From assembly GCA_012026975.1 (NCBI GenBank), contig VEPG01000072.1:1-32811 (forward strand): 32,811 nucleotides of DNA, read 5' to 3'. The position numbers and the translations under genes were made by a program. The first letter of the stretch is position 1, and each line of letters opens with the position of its first letter. Under the pieces are notes generated by a model. It ran no database searches. It was not told where the DNA came from and saw nothing but the letters and a program-made list of their open reading frames with translations. The stretch is from Desulfuromonas sp. (GTDB lineage: Bacteria > Desulfobacterota > Desulfuromonadia > Desulfuromonadales > BM103). This document shows, piece after piece, positions 15,355 to 23,288 of the stretch.

Positions 15355-15672
15355 TTACTTCTGCTTGGCGATGATTTTGTCTTGGATCTTGTCGTAGGTG
15401 GCGGCCGGAATGATGTTCTTGGTTTTCAATTGGTCCTTCTTTGCGTAGGGGCGGCCGGCGATGATCTTTTTGGCATAGGCGTCGCCGATGCCGGGGAGGG
15501 TCTTCAACTGGGCTTCCGGGGCAGAGTTGATGTCCATCGGCTCCGCTTTCGCAGGGGCCGCAGCCGCCGCAGCCGGCTTGGCCGGAGCGGCCGGTTTGTC
15601 GGCGGCCAGCGTCGGGGCGGCCAGGGCAAGGACCAGCAGGGTTGCCATCAGCAGTTTGACCAGAGTGCGCAT
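15355..15672 (-). CDS. Secreted ComEA-like helix-hairpin-helix protein
   Basis: A 105-residue exported protein. The signal peptide is [20 protein letters not shown] with cleavage near LAADK. A low-complexity Ala/Pro/Lys linker (about 24-48) follows. The C-terminal helix-hairpin-helix domain (about 50-105) has [20 protein letters not shown] and the repeated element [21 protein letters not shown]. Such domains bind DNA without sequence specificity; ComEA takes up DNA in competence, but many single-domain ComEA-like proteins have unknown roles. AAGGAGG lies seven bases before the ATG at 15672. It sits in a unit with the 54-residue protein upstream and the kinase downstream. Confidence 0.9.
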   Translation of the reverse strand: MRTLVKLLMATLLVLALAAPTLAADKPAAPAKPAAAAAAPAKAEPMDINSAPEAQLKTLPGIGDAYAKKIIAGRPYAKKDQLKTKNIIPAATYDKIQDKIIAKQK

Positions 15673-15709
15673 CGTTGCCTCCTTCAGGGGGTGGATGGGG
15701 CGCGGCCCG

Positions 15710-15874
15710 TCAATAGATGACGATATAGCCGTGCCGCGTGGCAATGTTGGAGATCTCCAGGACATCCTGGATCTGGTAGCTGGTGCCGTCGAGGACAAAG
15801 GTGTATCCCCCTTCGGGGTTCTCCTTGGCCAGGTCGATCAGATACTCGAAGCTGGCGGTCTTGATGGTTTCCAT
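15710..15874 (-). CDS. Small hypothetical protein (54 residues)
   Basis: Starting [20 protein letters not shown], this small acidic soluble protein has a predicted helix ([12 protein letters not shown]), then strand-like segments ([16 protein letters not shown]). GGAGG lies about ten bases before the ATG at 15874, which supports this start over the longer open frame reaching 16177. I do not recognise a family. It precedes the ComEA-like gene by 37 bases and may share its transcript. A terminator-like hairpin lies about 70 bases upstream on the same strand. Confidence 0.65.
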   Translation of the reverse strand: METIKTASFEYLIDLAKENPEGGYTFVLDGTSYQIQDVLEISNIATRHGYIVIY

Positions 15875-15946
15875 TACGGCAGGATCCTCCACGCGGAACG
15901 TCTGACAGGGATAGCTAGAGTGAGAGGATAACATGAGGAGGCGGGC

Positions 15947-15983
15947 AAAAAAAATACCCCACAGCAGGAGGTGAGCTGTGGGG
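15947..15983 (-). terminator. Intrinsic terminator or attenuator on the minus strand
   Basis: On the minus strand CCCCACAGC and GCTGTGGGG form a perfect 9-bp stem followed by TATTTTTTTT. No annotated minus-strand gene ends just upstream; the nearest begins at 17290 and ends at 16541, across a plus-strand gene. It therefore ends either a short non-coding transcript from about 15984-16200 or a leader of the small gene at 15710-15874. Confidence 0.75.
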
Positions 15984-16206
15984 CTAAGGTTAGGAGGCTG
16001 TGCGTGAAGAAGTTTCTGTTCTGATGATTTCGACTCTACGCTTCGGCCCAAAGGAAATAAACGTGGAAGCCCGTATTTTTTTGGATCGCAAAGCGCGGAT
16101 GGCAACTGGGCAAAAGCACAGTGCCGCTTTACAGGGCGGCCGTAAAGGAATACTATCGGCCAACAATTCGATATCATTATGGTATTAAAATAGCCGGGAG
16201 GAAGAA
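15984..16206. other. Structured non-coding region, possible small RNA or leader
   Basis: Three adjacent stems are visible at 16085-16100 (ATCGC / GCGGAT), 16101-16125 (GGCA..CTG / CAG..TGCC) and 16127-16147 (CTTTAC / GTAAAG). The region is AT-rich at its right end (TATCATTATGGTATTAAAAT), where promoters for either strand could lie. With the minus-strand terminator at 15947-15983 it could encode a short RNA. No known RNA family was recognised. Confidence 0.4.
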
Positions 16207-16533
16207 ATGCACAAGGTCGATCTCTACCTTCTGAAGAATTCCTGTTATGTTTTCCTCCTGGCCAACATCATCGCCTATATCCCGAAAGGACCGCAGCTCT
16301 TCCCGTGGCTGAACGCAATCGCCCTCGCCCTCTGCCTGCTGCTGTATTATCTGATCAGGCTGACGGTCCGGCGTTATGCCGACGAATTCGGCAGGAGCCG
16401 GGAAGAGGTCAAGGATCTTCTCGGCAAATACATTGAAGATGACAAGAAGGGGAAGGTGTCGTTTTACGATTACCTGAAGAAACGGATGGCGAAACAGACC
16501 AGCGCCCCCGATACTTCAGGGACCGGACCCTGA
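16207..16533 (+). CDS. Small inner-membrane protein of unknown function
   Basis: A 108-residue protein with two predicted membrane helices (SCYVFLLANIIAYIP at about 12-26 and LNAIALALCLLLYYLIRLTV at about 35-54) joined by a short Pro-rich turn. A charged cytoplasmic-looking tail follows (RRYADEFGRSREEVKDLL, DDKKGKVSFYDYLKKRM). GGGAGGAAGAA lies before the ATG. I do not recognise the family. It converges with the methyltransferase gene, whose stop is seven bases away. Confidence 0.75.
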   Translation: MHKVDLYLLKNSCYVFLLANIIAYIPKGPQLFPWLNAIALALCLLLYYLIRLTVRRYADEFGRSREEVKDLLGKYIEDDKKGKVSFYDYLKKRMAKQTSAPDTSGTGP

Positions 16534-16540
16534 CCGGCCA

Positions 16541-17290
16541 TCACCGTCCAACCCGCAGTGCCAGCGGCCAGGTTACCTTCCTCTTCGCTCCCTCCTCCTT
16601 CCACAGCGGCACCAGCTGCCGCTCCAGCAAAGCCACCGGATCATAACCGTTGGCGGTGACAAACCGCCCCGTCGCCGACCAACTCCGGAAGTATCCCAGC
16701 AGTTGCGACAAGGTCCAGAAGGCTTCCATGGCGAAGGGGGGAGCGGCGAGTTCCGCGAACGGGAAAGGGAGCGCGCGATAGCCGTTCTCGACGTGGGCCC
16801 GTTCCGGTGGCCAGTACGGGCCGACCGTGTCGTGGTAGAAGTGCTGCACCAAAGTATCCACCTCCGCCCCCTCGATCGTGAGCACCCCGTAGGTCCAGAC
16901 CGCCAGCACGCCGCCCGGATGCAGAACCCGCCGGACCTCGGCATAGAACCCCGCAAGATCGAACCAGTGCAGAGCCTGGGCCACCGTGACCAGGTCAACC
17001 GAAGCTGCCGGCAGCCCCGAGGCTTCCGCCGGCGCGACGCGGTAGTCGATACGGGGGTGCGGCACGGCCGCCGCGATCTGGGCAGGGCTGGCGTCCGTAG
17101 CCACCACGCGCGCGAAGTGCGCGGCCAGGTCGCTGGACGCCTGGCCGCTGCCGGCCGCGCAATCCCACGCCAGTTCATGTCGGGGGACAAGCGACGCCAG
17201 CCAGGCAAACAGCGCCGGCGGGTAGGTCGGGCGAAAGTCGGCGTAGCTGGCGGCGACGGGGGCGAAATGATCCTTGAAGGTCTGGTTCAC
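16541..17290 (-). CDS. Class I SAM-dependent methyltransferase
   Basis: A 249-residue soluble methyltransferase. Motif I is LAWDCAAGSGQASSDLA (about 40-56), followed by the acidic strand VVATDASPAQI, motif II YRVAPAEASGLPAASVDLVT and the post-II motif QALHWFDLAGFYAEVRRVL. LHPGGVLAVWTYG is motif III. This matches the small-molecule methyltransferase group near trans-aconitate methyltransferase; the substrate is unknown. The start is a GTG at 17290 with GGGAG six bases upstream. It lies 15 bases after the GapN stop and is the last gene of the nuclease-GapN-methyltransferase unit. Confidence 0.87.
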   Translation of the reverse strand: MNQTFKDHFAPVAASYADFRPTYPPALFAWLASLVPRHELAWDCAAGSGQASSDLAAHFARVVATDASPAQIAAAVPHPRIDYRVAPAEASGLPAASVDLVTVAQALHWFDLAGFYAEVRRVLHPGGVLAVWTYGVLTIEGAEVDTLVQHFYHDTVGPYWPPERAHVENGYRALPFPFAELAAPPFAMEAFWTLSQLLGYFRSWSATGRFVTANGYDPVALLERQLVPLWKEEGAKRKVTWPLALRVGR

Positions 17291-17305
17291 GGCAGCTCCC
17301 GTCGT

Positions 17306-18931
17306 TCAGAGGATAAAATCGGTGGAGAGGAAGTTCGAGCGGTGCTCCCGGGTGATGTCGCCGATGATCTGCCGGTTGAGATCAAGCTCCTTGGCGGCGA
17401 CGATGGCCCGGATCGAGAAGGCGCGCAAGGCGTCGGAGACCGAGAGGGTCCCCACCGCCGAATCCTTGCGCCCGGTGAAGGGGAAGACGTCGGGGCCGCG
17501 CTGGCACTGGCTGTTGAGGTTGACCCGCGACACCTGGTTGACCAGCGGATCGATCAGTCTGGCCAGTTGCAGGGAATCGCGGCCGAAGATGCTCACCTGC
17601 TGGCCGTAGTTCGACTCTTCGATGTAGCGGATCGGGGTCTCGACCGCCGTGAAGGGGACGACCGGAATCACCGGGCCGAACTGCTCTTCGCGCCAGAGGC
17701 GCATCCGTTCGTTCACCGGGTAGACCAGGGCCGGCTGGAAGAAGGAACCGTTGATCGCTCCTCCCGCCTCGTTCCTGACCTCGGCGCCATACGTTCGGGC
17801 ATCCTCGATCAGCTCAAGCAGATAGCCCGGCTTCTCCTGTTCGGGGAGCGGGGTGATGGAGACCCCCGGTTCCCACGGCATGCCGGACCCCAGCCTGGTG
17901 AGGGCCGCGCTGAAGCGCGCGATGAAATCGGCGGCGATCTCTTCGTGGACAAAGAGAATCTTCAGGGCGGTGCAGCGCTGGCCGTTGAATGCCAGGCTGC
18001 CGGCGAGACACTCGCTGACTGCCAGCTCCAGATCGGCATCCGGCAGGACGATGGCGGGGTTCTTCGCCTCCAGCCCCAGCACCAGCCGCAGCCGGTTGGG
18101 TTTGGGGTGCTCTTTCTGCAGGGCGTTGGCCGCTTTGCTGTTGCCGATGAAGGCGAGCACGTCAACCTTCCCCGAGCGCATCAGCGGCGGGGTCACCGTG
18201 CGCCCCATGCCGAACAGAGTGTTGACCACCCCCGGCGGGAAGGCCTCGCAAAATGCCTCGAGCAGGGGGGCGAAGAGCAGGACGCCGTGGCGCGGCGGCT
18301 TGAGCACCGTGGTGTTGCCCATGATCAGCGCCGGGATCAGGGTGGTCATGGTTTCGTTCAGCGGGTAGTTGTATGGCCCCATGCACAGCGTCACCCCCAG
18401 GGGGGAACGGCGGATCTGGCCGATGATCCCTTCGGCGATGGTGAAGCGCGACGAGGTCCGGTCGAGATCCTTGAGGGCATCGACGGTGTCGGCAATATAG
18501 GCGACGGTGCGATCGAACTCCTTTTCGGCATCCCTGAGCGTCTTGCCGATCTCCCACATCAGCAGGCGCACCACCGCATCGCGCTGCTCCTTCATCTTGG
18601 CGGCGAAGAGCTGCACATGTCTGATCCGCGCGTCGACCGTCATGGTCGGCCACGCCCCCCGGCCATTGTCGTAAGCCGCCACCGCCGCAGCGAGGACGTT
18701 GAGCGCCTCGGCCTCGGTCATCAGCGGGAAGCTGCCGATGCGGTAGCGCTGCTGGCCGGCCGAGGTCCGGATGCAGACCGGTGAAAACACCTCCTGGACC
18801 GCTCCGTCGAGGCGGCGCAATGCGCCGTCGATCAGGTACTCGCGCTGCTCGACCGGTGTGGCAAGCCGGTACGGTTCGGGGATATCGTCCCAGGTCGGGA
18901 AGATGCTGCCGATCCTCTCCGCGATGGTCAT
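17306..18931 (-). CDS. gapN: NADP-dependent non-phosphorylating glyceraldehyde-3-phosphate dehydrogenase
   Basis: An aldehyde dehydrogenase of 541 residues. GapN enzymes oxidise glyceraldehyde-3-phosphate to 3-phosphoglycerate, making NADPH without ATP. The nucleotide region contains [10 protein letters not shown] and LKPPRHG. The general base is the Glu in [17 protein letters not shown] and the catalytic Cys is in [17 protein letters not shown]. Downstream are [13 protein letters not shown] and [24 protein letters not shown], typical of plant/bacterial GapN rather than generic ALDH. It is somewhat longer than the roughly 475-residue Streptococcus enzyme, with an N-terminal extension of about 50 residues. 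AAGGAG lies eight bases before the ATG. Confidence 0.9.
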   Translation of the reverse strand: MTIAERIGSIFPTWDDIPEPYRLATPVEQREYLIDGALRRLDGAVQEVFSPVCIRTSAGQQRYRIGSFPLMTEAEALNVLAAAVAAYDNGRGAWPTMTVDARIRHVQLFAAKMKEQRDAVVRLLMWEIGKTLRDAEKEFDRTVAYIADTVDALKDLDRTSSRFTIAEGIIGQIRRSPLGVTLCMGPYNYPLNETMTTLIPALIMGNTTVLKPPRHGVLLFAPLLEAFCEAFPPGVVNTLFGMGRTVTPPLMRSGKVDVLAFIGNSKAANALQKEHPKPNRLRLVLGLEAKNPAIVLPDADLELAVSECLAGSLAFNGQRCTALKILFVHEEIAADFIARFSAALTRLGSGMPWEPGVSITPLPEQEKPGYLLELIEDARTYGAEVRNEAGGAINGSFFQPALVYPVNERMRLWREEQFGPVIPVVPFTAVETPIRYIEESNYGQQVSIFGRDSLQLARLIDPLVNQVSRVNLNSQCQRGPDVFPFTGRKDSAVGTLSVSDALRAFSIRAIVAAKELDLNRQIIGDITREHRSNFLSTDFIL

Positions 18932-18964
18932 GTCCGTTGCTCCTTGCCGAGAGACTCCCGGTCG

Positions 18965-20356
18965 TTACAGTTCAAAGCGCTGCCCGATCTCCGGCATCCG
19001 GACCGTGGTGTCGGGCATGAGCCGACCCAGGGTGGCCATGCTCTCCGGCTCCCCGTGCACCAGGAAGGTGGTTGCCGGGCGGCCGGTCTGCCGGTGCCAG
19101 GCGAGCAGTTCGTCCTGGCCGGCGTGGGCCGAAAAGCCGCCGATGGTATGGATGCCGGCGCGCACCGGGTAGTCGTCGCCGAAGATCTTGACGGTCTTGG
19201 CGCCGTCGACGATCTGGCGCGCCAGCGTCCCCTGCGCGGCGAAGCCGACGAAGACCACGCTGCACTGCGGACGGCCGAGGTTGTGCTTAAGGTGGTGACG
19301 CACCCGGCCGCCGGTGCACATGCCGGCGCCGGCGAGGATCACCGCGCCGCCGCTGACCTGGTTGATCGCCATCGACTCGGAAGTTTCGCGGGTGAAATGC
19401 AACCCCGGAAAGTGAAACGGGTCGCGCCCGGAGCGGAACAGGGCGGCGGTCTCCTCGTCGTAGCATTCGGGGTGGCGTTTGAAGATCTGCGTGGCCGAGA
19501 TCGCCATCGGCGAATCGAGAAAGACCTGCAGCGTCCCCGGCAGCGTTCCGTCCTCCTTGCCGGCATGCAGATAGAAGAGGATCTCCTGGGCACGTTCGAG
19601 GGCGAAGGTGGGGATGACCACGTTGCCGCCGCGTCGCACGGTGGCGGCGATGGCCGCATGGAATTCCTCGATGGACGGCTGCAGCTGCTTGTGCCGGCGG
19701 TCGCCGTAGGTGCTCTCCATGATCACCGTATCGACATGGGGCGGCCTGGCCGGGTCGCGCAGGATCGGCCGGGCGCTCAGGCCGAGGTCGCCGGAGAAAA
19801 GAACCCGCTGCTGCCTGCCCCCCTCACTCAACTCCAGCACGACGCAGGCCGAGCCGAGGATGTGGCCGGCGTCGATGAAGGTCGCCCGGATCCCCGGCGC
19901 CAGCTCCAGCGGCTGGCCGTAGTGCGCGGTCCTGCCAAAGTGCTCGAGGGCATTGAGGGCGTCGAGTACGGTGTAGAGTGGCTCGATCCCGGGGGCGGAG
20001 CGGCCGCGCTTCTGAGCGCGGCGGTTCAGGTAGCGAGCCTCCTCTTCCTGCAGTCCGGCGGTGTCGAGCATCACCAGGCGGGCGAGTTCGCGGGTGGCGG
20101 CGGTGGCGATGACCTCCCCCTTGAAGCCGCGGCTGTCCAGCAGCGGCAGGCGCCCGCAGTGGTCGAGGTGGGCGTGGGTCAGCAGCAGGAAGTCGATTTT
20201 TGCCGGGTCGAAGCCAAAGTCGTCGGCATTGTCCTCTTCCAGTTCGCGACTCCCCTGAAAGAAGCCGCAGTCGATCAGAATCCGGATGCCGTTGCATTCG
20301 ACCAGATGGCAGGAGCCGGTCACGTCCCGGGCGGCGCCGTGGAAGGAGATGTGCAT
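18965..20356 (-). CDS. Metallo-beta-lactamase/beta-CASP RNA-processing exonuclease (YSH1/CPSF-like)
   Basis: A 463-residue nuclease of the RNA-processing beta-CASP group. The zinc motifs are LTHAHLDHCG (motif 2), a His in DAGHILGSACV, and SGDLG. The beta-CASP part has FLDSPMAI, ILAGAGMCTGGRVRHHL, and the closing IGGFSAHAGQDELLAW and VHGEPESM motifs. Family members cleave or trim RNA, though the bacterial branch is little studied. A good promoter lies upstream (20411-20438) and GAGG precedes the ATG. GapN follows after 33 bases in the same direction. Confidence 0.92.
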   Translation of the reverse strand: MHISFHGAARDVTGSCHLVECNGIRILIDCGFFQGSRELEEDNADDFGFDPAKIDFLLLTHAHLDHCGRLPLLDSRGFKGEVIATAATRELARLVMLDTAGLQEEEARYLNRRAQKRGRSAPGIEPLYTVLDALNALEHFGRTAHYGQPLELAPGIRATFIDAGHILGSACVVLELSEGGRQQRVLFSGDLGLSARPILRDPARPPHVDTVIMESTYGDRRHKQLQPSIEEFHAAIAATVRRGGNVVIPTFALERAQEILFYLHAGKEDGTLPGTLQVFLDSPMAISATQIFKRHPECYDEETAALFRSGRDPFHFPGLHFTRETSESMAINQVSGGAVILAGAGMCTGGRVRHHLKHNLGRPQCSVVFVGFAAQGTLARQIVDGAKTVKIFGDDYPVRAGIHTIGGFSAHAGQDELLAWHRQTGRPATTFLVHGEPESMATLGRLMPDTTVRMPEIGQRFEL

Positions 20357-20410
20357 GGGTCCTCAATATAGGGGAAAGCTGGGCACAGCCTGGCTGGTGC
20401 CTGCCTGATG

Positions 20411-20438
20411 ACTATAATCGCTGTTGCTCATCTGTCAA
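20411..20438 (-). promoter_or_regulatory. Sigma70 promoter of the beta-CASP nuclease operon
   Basis: On the minus strand TTGACA (20438-20433) is followed after 16 bases by TATAGT (20416-20411). Transcription would start near 20404, about 48 bases before the ATG at 20356. Confidence 0.65.
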
Positions 20439-20471
20439 AAATTGCTGTCAGAAGCTGATTCTTGTCAAGTT

Positions 20472-20500
20472 TTGACGATCACGATCATGTGCAATACATT
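20472..20500 (+). promoter_or_regulatory. Candidate sigma70 promoter of the lipoprotein cluster
   Basis: TTGACG (20472-20477) and TACATT (20495-20500) are 17 bases apart. A second option is the TATGGTATAA block about 25 bases further on. It is back-to-back with the nuclease promoter. Confidence 0.45.
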
Positions 20501-20579
20501 TCCATCACCTTTCAAAAAATTTATGGTATAAGCCTAAGATCATTGAGTTTTCAATGAATCCAATATTTCAGGGGGCGGT

Positions 20580-21170
20580 ATGAAGAGAATGCTGTTGGGC
20601 CTTGTTTGCCTGGGGTGCTTGTCGGGGTGTGCTGTGACTTCAGAGCAGATTACACTCAGCCATCAGCCACAGGACAACATCGCCGCCATCGCCGGGGCCG
20701 ATACCGTTGGCGTCAACGTGACCGTCAAGGATGAGCGTCCGGACATGAGTCGGGTCAGCCGCAAGAAAAATGGTTTCGGCATGGAGATGGCTTCAATTAC
20801 AGCAACTGAGGATGTGGATATAACAATCCGCAAGGCAATTGAAGAGGAGTTGCGCCAGCGAGGCTTCAAGGTAGGCTCGCCGGCGATTGTTTCCGTCGAG
20901 GCAGGACTGACGCGGTTTTACAATGACTTCAAGCTAGGGTTTTTTGCCGGGGATTCGGTTTCTGACCTGAACATGCTGATCAAGGTTCATTCCAAGGATG
21001 GAGCTCAGCTTTACTCCAGGCAGTTGACCGCCCAGGGGATCGAAAAAAACATTCAGTTGATGACGGGTGACAATGCCCGGTTGGCGCTCAATGATGCACT
21101 TAAGAATGGCATGACTAAGCTGTTTGATGATCAACAGTTTATTGCTGCCTTGCTCAGTGCCGCAAAGTGA
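20580..21170 (+). CDS. YajG-family lipoprotein
   Basis: A 196-residue lipoprotein. The lipobox is LSGC (about 14-17) after a short signal peptide (MKRMLLGLVCLGC). The body matches the YajG pattern: VTVKDERPDMSRVSRK, then EDVDITIRKAIEEELRQRGF and a beta-rich stretch with YNDFKLGFFAGDSVSDLNM. Function is unknown in the family; an envelope role is inferred. GGGGGCG precedes the ATG. Base use is clearly more AT-rich than the genes before and after the cluster. It heads the lipoprotein cluster; the PEGA-domain gene follows after 24 bases. Confidence 0.87.
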   Translation: MKRMLLGLVCLGCLSGCAVTSEQITLSHQPQDNIAAIAGADTVGVNVTVKDERPDMSRVSRKKNGFGMEMASITATEDVDITIRKAIEEELRQRGFKVGSPAIVSVEAGLTRFYNDFKLGFFAGDSVSDLNMLIKVHSKDGAQLYSRQLTAQGIEKNIQLMTGDNARLALNDALKNGMTKLFDDQQFIAALLSAAK

Positions 21171-21194
21171 GCCAACTCAATACAAGGAAGGGGG

Positions 21195-21836
21195 ATGTTT
21201 CGTATGAAGAAGATGCTCATCGACAAGGGAAAATTTTCACTTTTTGTTTTTGTGATTGTGTTGCTGGCTGCAGGACTCTGGGGGTGCGCAACGATTGTCA
21301 GCGGAACAACCCAGGAGATGACTTTCCAGAGTGAGCCCGAAGGAGCTTTGGTGAAGGTTGACGGGCGACCTTTGGGCAAGACCCCCATAACCATCCAATT
21401 GGACAGGAAATCCAGCCAGGCCCTCTCATTTGAACTTGAAGGCTACAAGACTGTTAATATGCCTCTTACCACGACACTTGAGCCCTGGTTTTGGGGGAAT
21501 ATCCTCATCGGTGGTTTAATTGGGTCGACAACGGATGGTATTTCCGGGGCTGTTTACGAGTATTCACCAAGTCAGTATTTTGTGAGCTTGCACCCTGTCA
21601 ATGGTATCGACAAACCCCAGAAAGCAAAAGCCCGTGAGTTTATCGTCGCGGGTTATAAAAACATCATCAGCGAGTTGAATTCGGCGCCAGCAGAATATGT
21701 GTCCTCTTTGTGTGAATTACTTGAAATAAAAACGGAAGATCAGGAAACTGCGATCAAAAAGATCAAGGGTCTTTCGGAGGTTTATCAAGACATTCCGTCA
21801 TTCGCACGAGAGGTCACGGATCTGTTCTTGAAGTAA
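21195..21836 (+). CDS. PEGA-domain lipoprotein
   Basis: A 213-residue predicted lipoprotein. The signal sequence FSLFVFVIVLLAAGLWGC ends in a lipobox Cys at about 31. A PEGA domain (about 42-80) follows, with MTFQSEPEGALVKVDGRPLG and KTPITIQLDR. Next comes a glycine-rich hydrophobic segment (WGNILIGGLIGSTTDGISG) that may insert in or touch a membrane. The C-terminal 80 residues are helical and Lys/Glu-rich. PEGA domains are common in surface proteins and are thought to bind envelope partners. AAGGAAGGGGG precedes the ATG. The gene is AT-rich for this genome and a clean terminator follows. Confidence 0.82.
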   Translation: MFRMKKMLIDKGKFSLFVFVIVLLAAGLWGCATIVSGTTQEMTFQSEPEGALVKVDGRPLGKTPITIQLDRKSSQALSFELEGYKTVNMPLTTTLEPWFWGNILIGGLIGSTTDGISGAVYEYSPSQYFVSLHPVNGIDKPQKAKAREFIVAGYKNIISELNSAPAEYVSSLCELLEIKTEDQETAIKKIKGLSEVYQDIPSFAREVTDLFLK

Positions 21837-21864
21837 ACGTTCCTTCCAGAAAGAATAAATGCGA

Positions 21865-21902
21865 AGCACTAGGGGTCGGTAACCGGCTCCTGGTGCTTTT
21901 TT
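21865..21902 (+). terminator. Intrinsic terminator after the PEGA lipoprotein gene
   Basis: A long stem pairs AGCACTAGGGGTCGGT with ACCGGCTCCTGGTGCT (one mismatch and G-T pairs) and is followed by six Ts. It separates the first two lipoprotein genes from the broken pair downstream. Confidence 0.85.
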
Positions 21903-22018
21903 GTAAAAGAGGGTTGTCAGAAAAGTAGACCAGGCGTTACCTCTGTCCAAATCATTACGTTAAATGAGCGAATATCAAACGCCCCAGCCTCCGTCGAATT
22001 TTCTGGTACTCTTTCAAC

Positions 22019-22423
22019 ATGGCCATTTTGCTGGACAAAGGCTTCTCGGTCATGTCGTTTTCCGGGCGGATGTTCCCTCTCTTGTTTATCGGGCGCTCAT
22101 TCACCTGGCTCCTGGTTGGGATCACGGGATTGTGCTCCTGCTCCTCGGTTTAATCCCTCGAACCAGCCCTTGTCTCGAAAAAAGCGACCTTCCTGCAAGT
22201 TGGTGTCACCACTACACAAGAGGTCGAGGGGCGGCTCGGTTCCCAATGCTCAAGCTACGAGGATGGCCGGATCAGAATATACCGTGTTGCGTTCGATGAC
22301 CGGGAGCGTTTGACGCTCAAGCAGGGAAGGCCATGCTATGCCCTAGTGTTGGTTTTCGACGGCGATGGCGTGCTCCAACGTGATGCACTGGTCAGGAACG
22401 GCTGCGGGATCAGGGAACCATGA
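22019..22423 (+). pseudogene. Broken lipoprotein gene, BamE/SmpA-like, in-frame TAA stop
   Basis: One continuous frame from 22019 reads a hydrophobic leader (RSFTWLLVGITGLCSC) and then meets TAA at 22151-22153. The same frame then gives about 89 protein-like residues to a TGA at 22421, including ATFLQVGVTTTQEVEGRLG, RIRIYRVAFDD and YALVLVFDGDGVLQRDALV. That body resembles BamE/SmpA-like domains (short helix with GxTTxxEV, then beta strands). The stop falls just after the likely lipobox region, so no mature product is expected unless it is read through. The last codon overlaps the ATG of the next frame (ATGA). No obvious ribosome site precedes 22019; GGGCGG precedes an internal ATG at 22070. 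Confidence 0.62.
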
Positions 22424-22814
22424 CTCTCCGGGTAACGCTTACAATTCTGAGCCTCCTTGCGGGTGGCTGCATCCCGGTGCCGACCGGAGCGCCGTGCAGG
22501 CGATTGTCGGACCTCCCCTGCGGGAATGGACGACTGCTGTGGAGATTCGCTACGGCGTCTACAGCTACAACGGCGGCCGTCCGGGAAGTGCCGCCGATGC
22601 TTCGGCCCTGCTGTTCATGGACGTGATCACTGCCGGACTGTTCGAGGTTTTTATGTTCCTGGGGACGAATGACTTCGAACGTAGCGGGCTAATGAAGCAG
22701 ATGGCCGTCGCCTACGACAGCAACAACCTGGTGGTGGGGGCGTTCGACGATTTCGGCGACTTCGAGGCCTTGCCGGTCGATGGAGTTAACGCCGGCCGGC
22801 GCGCAACCGAATAA
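22420..22814 (+). pseudogene. Broken lipoprotein gene, BamE-like, single-base frameshift
   Basis: From the ATG at 22420 the frame reads a lipoprotein leader, MTLRVTLTILSLLAGGC, with a lipobox Cys, then turns to improbable sequence. The neighbouring frame, entered near 22470-22480, continues with PGADRSAVQAIVGPPLREW, YGVYSYNGGRPG, ALLFMDVITAGLFEVFMF and a long acidic end to 22814. The two halves make a plausible lipoprotein if one base is restored near CATCCCGG. An ATG at 22365 is in frame with the second half but gives no signal peptide. A sequencing error, a true mutation or programmed slippage are all possible. Confidence 0.6.
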
Positions 22815-22847
22815 GCCTAGCGGACAATTCTTTTCAGGAGGACCAAG

Positions 22848-23264
22848 ATGGTCAAAGCAAAGAGATGGTGGTTTGTTCCGATATTGGCGGTGTTACTGCT
22901 CGGCGGCTGTGTAATCGACCCCGGCGTGTCCGGGCGGGTGTCGGTCGGCGGCGAGCACGGCTCGATCGATATCGCCTTCAACGACCACGACCGTGCGCTG
23001 ATCCGTGACTATTACGGCGGGGGAGCGCAGCGCAAGGGGTTGCCGCCGGGGCTGGCCAAGAAGGACAAACTGCCGCCAGGGCTGCAAAAACAGCTGGTGC
23101 GGCGCGGTCAACTCCCACCCGGCCTGCAGTACCAGCGCTTCCCGGCTGATCTGGAGCGGCGCCTTTCCCCGATTCCGGAGGGTTATCTGCGGGCCGAGAT
23201 CGACGGCAGCTTCGTCCTCTTCAATGAGAAGACCAGGGTGATCTTCGACGTGTTCGCCGATTAA
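22848..23264 (+). CDS. CigR/RcnB-like lipoprotein
   Basis: A 138-residue lipoprotein with lipobox LLGGC (about 17-21). The centre has three repeats of a LPPGL phrase (KGLPPGLAKKDKLPPGLQKQ, then GQLPPGLQYQ). The C-terminal domain ends SPIPEGYLRAEIDGSFVLFN and VIFDVFAD. This layout is that of CigR-type proteins, named after a Salmonella anti-virulence regulator; the role outside Salmonella is unknown. CAGGAGGACC lies before the ATG. Its composition is GC-rich, unlike the first genes of the cluster. Confidence 0.85.
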   Translation: MVKAKRWWFVPILAVLLLGGCVIDPGVSGRVSVGGEHGSIDIAFNDHDRALIRDYYGGGAQRKGLPPGLAKKDKLPPGLQKQLVRRGQLPPGLQYQRFPADLERRLSPIPEGYLRAEIDGSFVLFNEKTRVIFDVFAD

Positions 23265-23288
23265 CCGACTCGCCGCGCTGACAGGGTC

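Noticed and set aside
16083-16147. GEMM-I (c-di-GMP/cGAMP) riboswitch, suggested by CGCAAAGC and GGGCAAA words
   Set aside because: The words are in the wrong order and the tetraloop/receptor helices and the GGGTTGCC closing strand are missing.
16703-18784. A 693-codon plus-strand open frame opposite the methyltransferase and gapN
   Set aside because: Antisense shadow of well-supported genes; low-complexity Arg/Gly/Asp/Val-rich sequence without a ribosome site.
18944-20371. A 475-codon plus-strand open frame opposite the beta-CASP nuclease
   Set aside because: Shadow frame; the other strand has all the zinc-site and beta-CASP motifs.
22151-22153. Recoding of the in-frame stop as selenocysteine or pyrrolysine
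   Set aside because: The codon is TAA, which is not the codon for either residue.
21964-22299. A 111-codon open frame starting MSEYQTPQPP
   Set aside because: Its sequence is not protein-like beyond the first residues, and another frame through the same bases gives a better lipoprotein reading interrupted by one stop.
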